DNA of 64,000 bases from Akebia trifoliata. Lineage: Eukaryota > Streptophyta > Magnoliopsida > Ranunculales > Lardizabalaceae. Positions within the stretch are counted from its first letter, which is position 1. Each line of letters opens with the position of its first letter. The stretch is from contig CM030716.1 of the NCBI GenBank assembly GCA_017979445.1, forward strand, positions 17,131,443 through 17,195,442, given 5' to 3'. Below, in pieces: positions 60,240 through 64,000 of this stretch. The notes beneath the pieces were generated by a model. The model had not been told where the DNA came from, did no database searches, and saw nothing but the letters and a program-made list of their open reading frames with translations. The translations under genes were made by a program, and so were the position numbers.

Positions 60240-62321
60240 TGTAGATACGTAATTTTCGATTCCATAGATCACTACTACGAAGGTTTGGAGTCGTCGCTAT
60301 TCATATTTGTAAAAGGGTGTGAATGGTCACCCGATGTACATTTTTTAGAAAAACTTTCATTTCGGCGTTTAGTGACTCTCATTCTAATAAGGTTCCAATC
60401 AACCAAAAATCAGGGTAAGTGACTTGATTAGAAAAAAGGAAAGGTATTAGGCACTCTTTTCTCTCCACCAAATGGTGTTAACCTCAAAATAACTCGATCA
60501 TTTTAGATAAAAACCTAAGTAAAAATAAAAAAATAAAAAAAAATGCCACGTGCTAACATTTTGTACCCTAAGTAGGGATTTGCTATCAGCTTAACTTATA
60601 ATGATAATCTCATTGAAGGAGATAATTTTTATATGGACCTAGTCTTAGGAACAACATGTTTTGAAGAGTGTTGGCTAATGGTTGTGGATCCATTCTCATG
60701 AGTTGAGAAGGACCTGAATACTGATTGCCTAAAAACGATTTAAAATCGATTTTTATTCTGAAAGTGGTTACAACCCATATACTTTCAATCAAATCGAAGT
60801 CCAATCTACCGGAGATAAGGGAATGGAAGCATCACATCTTAAGTCTTTCTAAAAAGAAATTTAAGAAGTGAGGGGGAAAGTAGAAGAGGGATATGGAGAG
60901 GGGAAAGGGAGGAGGTATGCAATGCTATCTTTAACTCTACCTTAAGGCCTTAGCTTCTTTCCTTCCTTCTTTCTTCTTCTTATTCTTCTTAGGTCCTTCT
61001 TGAGTCCTTAGTGAAGTATGAAAATAAGTTTTAAGGCAATGTGAGAATGTGAAACTAAAGTAGAAGATAGTTGAGAGAAGATTTCTTTAGTCTAAGACTT
61101 GGGTGTCATTTTGGAAGGAGAGGGTGGTATTTTAGGTGTTTAGAGGTTATTTTAGAGATATAATGGGATGAAGAAATAAAAGAGTAGATAATGACATGGG
61201 ATTTGAAGGTAGGGGTGTGAAATTTAGAGTTGGGATAAGGGTAGTTGTGTAATGATGGTAAATGGATAATTTTTAATCCAAATGGTTTGGATCATTCCCA
61301 ATCCATTTGGATGGAGTATTTGGTGAGGTGAGATGATGAGTGTTTGGTTTAAGAGAATGGGTGTGTAAGGTAGTGATTTTTTGATTGAGTGTTAGGTAGG
61401 TTGAAGGGGAATGGTGTTTAGGTTAGGAGAATAGGTTGAGTAAGAGATTAGTTGATTGGATTTTGGGAGGGTTAAGGGAATGATGACATATGTCAAAAAA
61501 GGATGGGGAGATGAGATGATTAGATGAGTTGATTGGAGTGAAGAGGTGTAGGGATGGCTTCTGAGAATGGGTTGAGAGTGAATGATAAAGGAAAGTGTGG
61601 GTTGTAATGTGGGTGGTTGGTTGTGTTGGAAAAAGGTGAGGTTAGGTTTATGACATGGGGTGGGGGTTGTGATATGGGTTGGTGGTATGTTAAAGAAAAG
61701 TGATGTATTAGGATGTAGGGGATATGGGTTGAAATGATTTTTAGAGAAAGGTGATGGGGGTAGGTAGTTGGATGAGGGAGGTGAGTTGGGGTGATGACAT
61801 GTGTCCCATTTGATGATCAAAAGCTGATTGATTAATATGGATAATGGTTTGTGGGTTAAGGTTATGGATTATGAATGTTGATTTGAATTGTTGCAGGCTT
61901 TAAGATGTTGGGCTTGGGTTTGGAAAGGTTGTTAGGTTATTTGGGATTGGTTGGGGTATATTTTAGAATGAACTTTTGAGGATGGGTATGTTTTAGGATT
62001 TAGGTGATGTGGGATTAAGTATAGATTAGGTTGGATAAGGTGAGAAATGATTTTTGGTGAATTGAGGGTTTGTGGGCCCTAAATGGGCTTAAGGTATTTT
62101 CGGTTTCGAGAGCAAAGTGTTGAAAGGTGGGGACAGTGGTGGGTATCCTAAGTCTCATTCTAAGTTCATTAATCTTTTTAGGGGTCTAAGGAATCCTCGG
62201 ATTGATCAAAATGGCACGTTTTGACGAATTGGGCATTTTAGGCTTGAAAGCGAACTTTATTGAAAATCTAATGTTTTTGGGTCCTTTTCGAGTAGGGGCC
62301 ATTTAAATTGGGGTGTCTACA
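60240..62321 (+). mobile_element. Tat/Ogre-type LTR, E2
   Basis: Bounded by TGTAGATACG at 60240 and GGGGTGTCTACA at 62321. It carries the 'ggagtcgtcgc' and 'ggtattaggcac' blocks and, read in reverse, matches E1 from end to end but is twice as long because a purine-rich middle (about 60850-61900) is expanded. No matching target duplication was found (GGTCT and AATTT). The complementary strand has a 142-codon open frame at 61392-61820 rich in Pro, His, Ser and Thr, which matches a similar spurious frame in E1. Confidence 0.65.
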
Positions 62322-63533
62322 AATTTCCTTCTTTGCAGGAATTACGTGTAAAAAACTACAAAGAATAGATTGAACCCCTATTTGTACAGGCTAGAAAATT
62401 TTGCAAACACAACTTGGAAAACACCGAGTAAATTGATAACTTTTGTAGAAAATGACTACCCAAGCATGAGGTCTGACAAGGTTTTGTCTTATTAACTCCT
62501 TGATCTCGATGGCACGGAGCTTGTTTGAGATCTTGAATTTTGATTAAGATTTTAATAAGCTTTGAAATTCGAGTGTTTCTTCAATTGTGTCTTGACAAAT
62601 CAGAATTGAGTGCAACTTGAAAAGGTATTTGAAATTCAAAAAGAATGGTGAACTCTACATTGGTGAAACTAAAAAATGGGAGATGTACAACTTACTTAGG
62701 AGGTGTAATCCATCTCAAAACTTTTAATTGACACATTTATTATTTTTATTGACAAATAAATTGTAGAGTTTATATAGGGAATGGATAACAATAGATCATT
62801 GTGGATTATAGAATAGATCATGGAAGTAAGGCATAAAATGGGTCAGACTTTATCCAAGTCCGAGTGATCCAAAATTAGAATTTAATAGGTTTCGGCCTTT
62901 GGAATAGATTCAAATAAAGTACTTTGGATCTGGTTTCTTAGGCATTGAAGTCTCTTTGGTATGTATCAAGCTGGCGCAATGAGAAAATTTATATCTTATA
63001 GCCGATCTCTAGGGTGATTGATCGACGGAATAATGAGTTTTTAATTGGAGTACTACAATTCAAATTGAGGCAACTACATTATCTAAAAGTTGGCCGATGA
63101 ATAACTAGCCTACTTCAAATGAGTAAATTGTCAATGTCCTTGCTAGCAATTTGGAATACGACAAAATTTTGATATGTGAAGAATTCGAGTTTTATTCGAT
63201 TTTGCATTGCAAAAATACAGTCAAACATTTACTAAAAGGGAGTATGTGGTATATACTTTGGACGTGTTTTATACATCTCACATCAAAAAATGGAAAATAA
63301 ATAATTGGATATACTTTGAATGGAGTCTGCCTATATAGTAAGAGAATTATCATGATCCTTTGGTTTTCGGGTTATGAAGTTTTCAATCATGTGAGTTATA
63401 ACTCTAGAATCTAGAATAAATGGCATACATATAATAAATTCCAACTTACATGTCAAGCAACCATCAAAAAAATGCAAGACATACTAAACTAAACAAAATC
63501 CAATGAAATATATGAACATCCCTTGAGTTCGAA

Positions 63534-63555
63534 TGTGTGTGTGTGTGTGTGTGTG
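63534..63555. repeat. (TG)n microsatellite
   Basis: A run of TG/GT dinucleotides, about 11 repeats. Confidence 0.9.
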
Positions 63556-63705
63556 AGAATCAATAAAAAAATTGTCTAAAGATTTAATTATACGATTCAA
63601 TTTCAGTTCTTTGCCATGAAGTTGCAAATATTGATTTGATTTCAAATCTACTTTTTCGTTGCTTTCAAAAATGATTTTTTTAGTTTATTTTGATCAACTT
63701 GCCGA

Positions 63706-63724
63706 AGAGAGAGAGAGAGAGAGA
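63706..63724. repeat. (GA)n microsatellite
   Basis: A run of AG/GA dinucleotides, about 9 repeats. Confidence 0.85.
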
Positions 63725-64000
63725 AAGACTTGCTTGAATGGGTTGCTAGAGAGTGGAAACGATGGAGAGATTGAGAAGTCCACCTAATGGAGAAGATTAG
63801 AACTTCGATAGTAACTTAGGTTGTTAATTTTTTTACTGGAAACATTACAAAATTCATAAAAATTTGTTTGTTTCGTTTTCTCAAGGAATTCATTTTATTG
63901 TTAAAATAAGTGATTTTTTCAAATAATTCAAGTATTTAGAAGAATAATACTTTTATTGAAAATAAATGAAAAATTTATGAATTTTTCGCAAATAAAATGG

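Larger units (their letters stand above)
62322..64000. other. Unassigned DNA at right edge
   Basis: No recognisable coding region or LTR boundary. Two microsatellites are present: (TG)n at about 63534-63555 and (GA)n at about 63706-63724. Confidence 0.6.

Overview
This window looks like AT-rich, gene-poor plant nuclear DNA, probably eudicot heterochromatin. The evidence is that it consists mainly of nested and broken Ty3/gypsy LTR retrotransposons of three plant lineages: Athila, Tat/Ogre-like, and a Tekay/Del-like family with LTRs of about 3.1 kb. I found no intact host gene, no tRNA or rRNA gene and no CRISPR array. Species cannot be fixed from the sequence. I use working names: family A (3.1 kb LTR, TGTAACACCC...GGCGCCACA), family B (3.06 kb LTR, TGTAATGACC...TTTGACA, a distant sister of A), Athila copies C and D, and family E (Tat/Ogre-like LTRs ending in GTAGACACCCC or its complement).

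Left part (1-11.9 kb): an Athila LTR cut by the window edge abuts the 3' end of an A LTR. A perfect 218-bp tandem duplication follows. Next comes a Tat/Ogre-like element on the minus strand: its 3' LTR at 2095-3083 and a decayed RT, RNase H, second (archaeal-type) RNase H and integrase from about 6290 down to 3200. The stretch 6.3-11.9 kb is mostly unassigned, with a degenerate coding-like region at 9.4-11.9 kb.

Middle part (11.9-38 kb): A1 is a solo LTR with a matching 5-bp target duplication (AATAT). An inverted A fragment (A5) and a truncated A LTR (A2) follow. At 20.6 kb begins Athila copy C (gag and protease, plus strand). Its protease gene is broken by a B LTR (B1), and B1 is itself broken by a complete family A element, A3 (23528-33120, TSD GATAT). 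A3 has two near-identical LTRs, an initiator-Met-tRNA primer site and a polypurine tract, but only a decayed gag and no recognisable polymerase, so it was probably moved in trans. A second B solo LTR (B2, TSD AAATG) lies at 34969-38031.

Right part (38-64 kb): Athila copy D is nearly full length on the minus strand (39833-52819) with both LTRs, a tRNA-Asp-type primer site, gag, protease, RT and integrase remnants. Its gag is split by an A solo LTR (A4). A6, another A solo LTR (minus strand, TSD ATAAG), sits just outside D in a degenerate repeat. The end of the window holds two E-type LTR segments in opposite orientations and unassigned DNA.

The most interesting material is inside the family A LTR: a 171-bp tandem array carrying a repeated hairpin, several conserved stem-loops (one with a compensatory base change), and a core shared with family B. 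The recent A3 insertion carrying a dead gag is also notable. No unmistakable new biological system is visible; the best candidates are these structured LTR RNAs and the non-autonomous family A.
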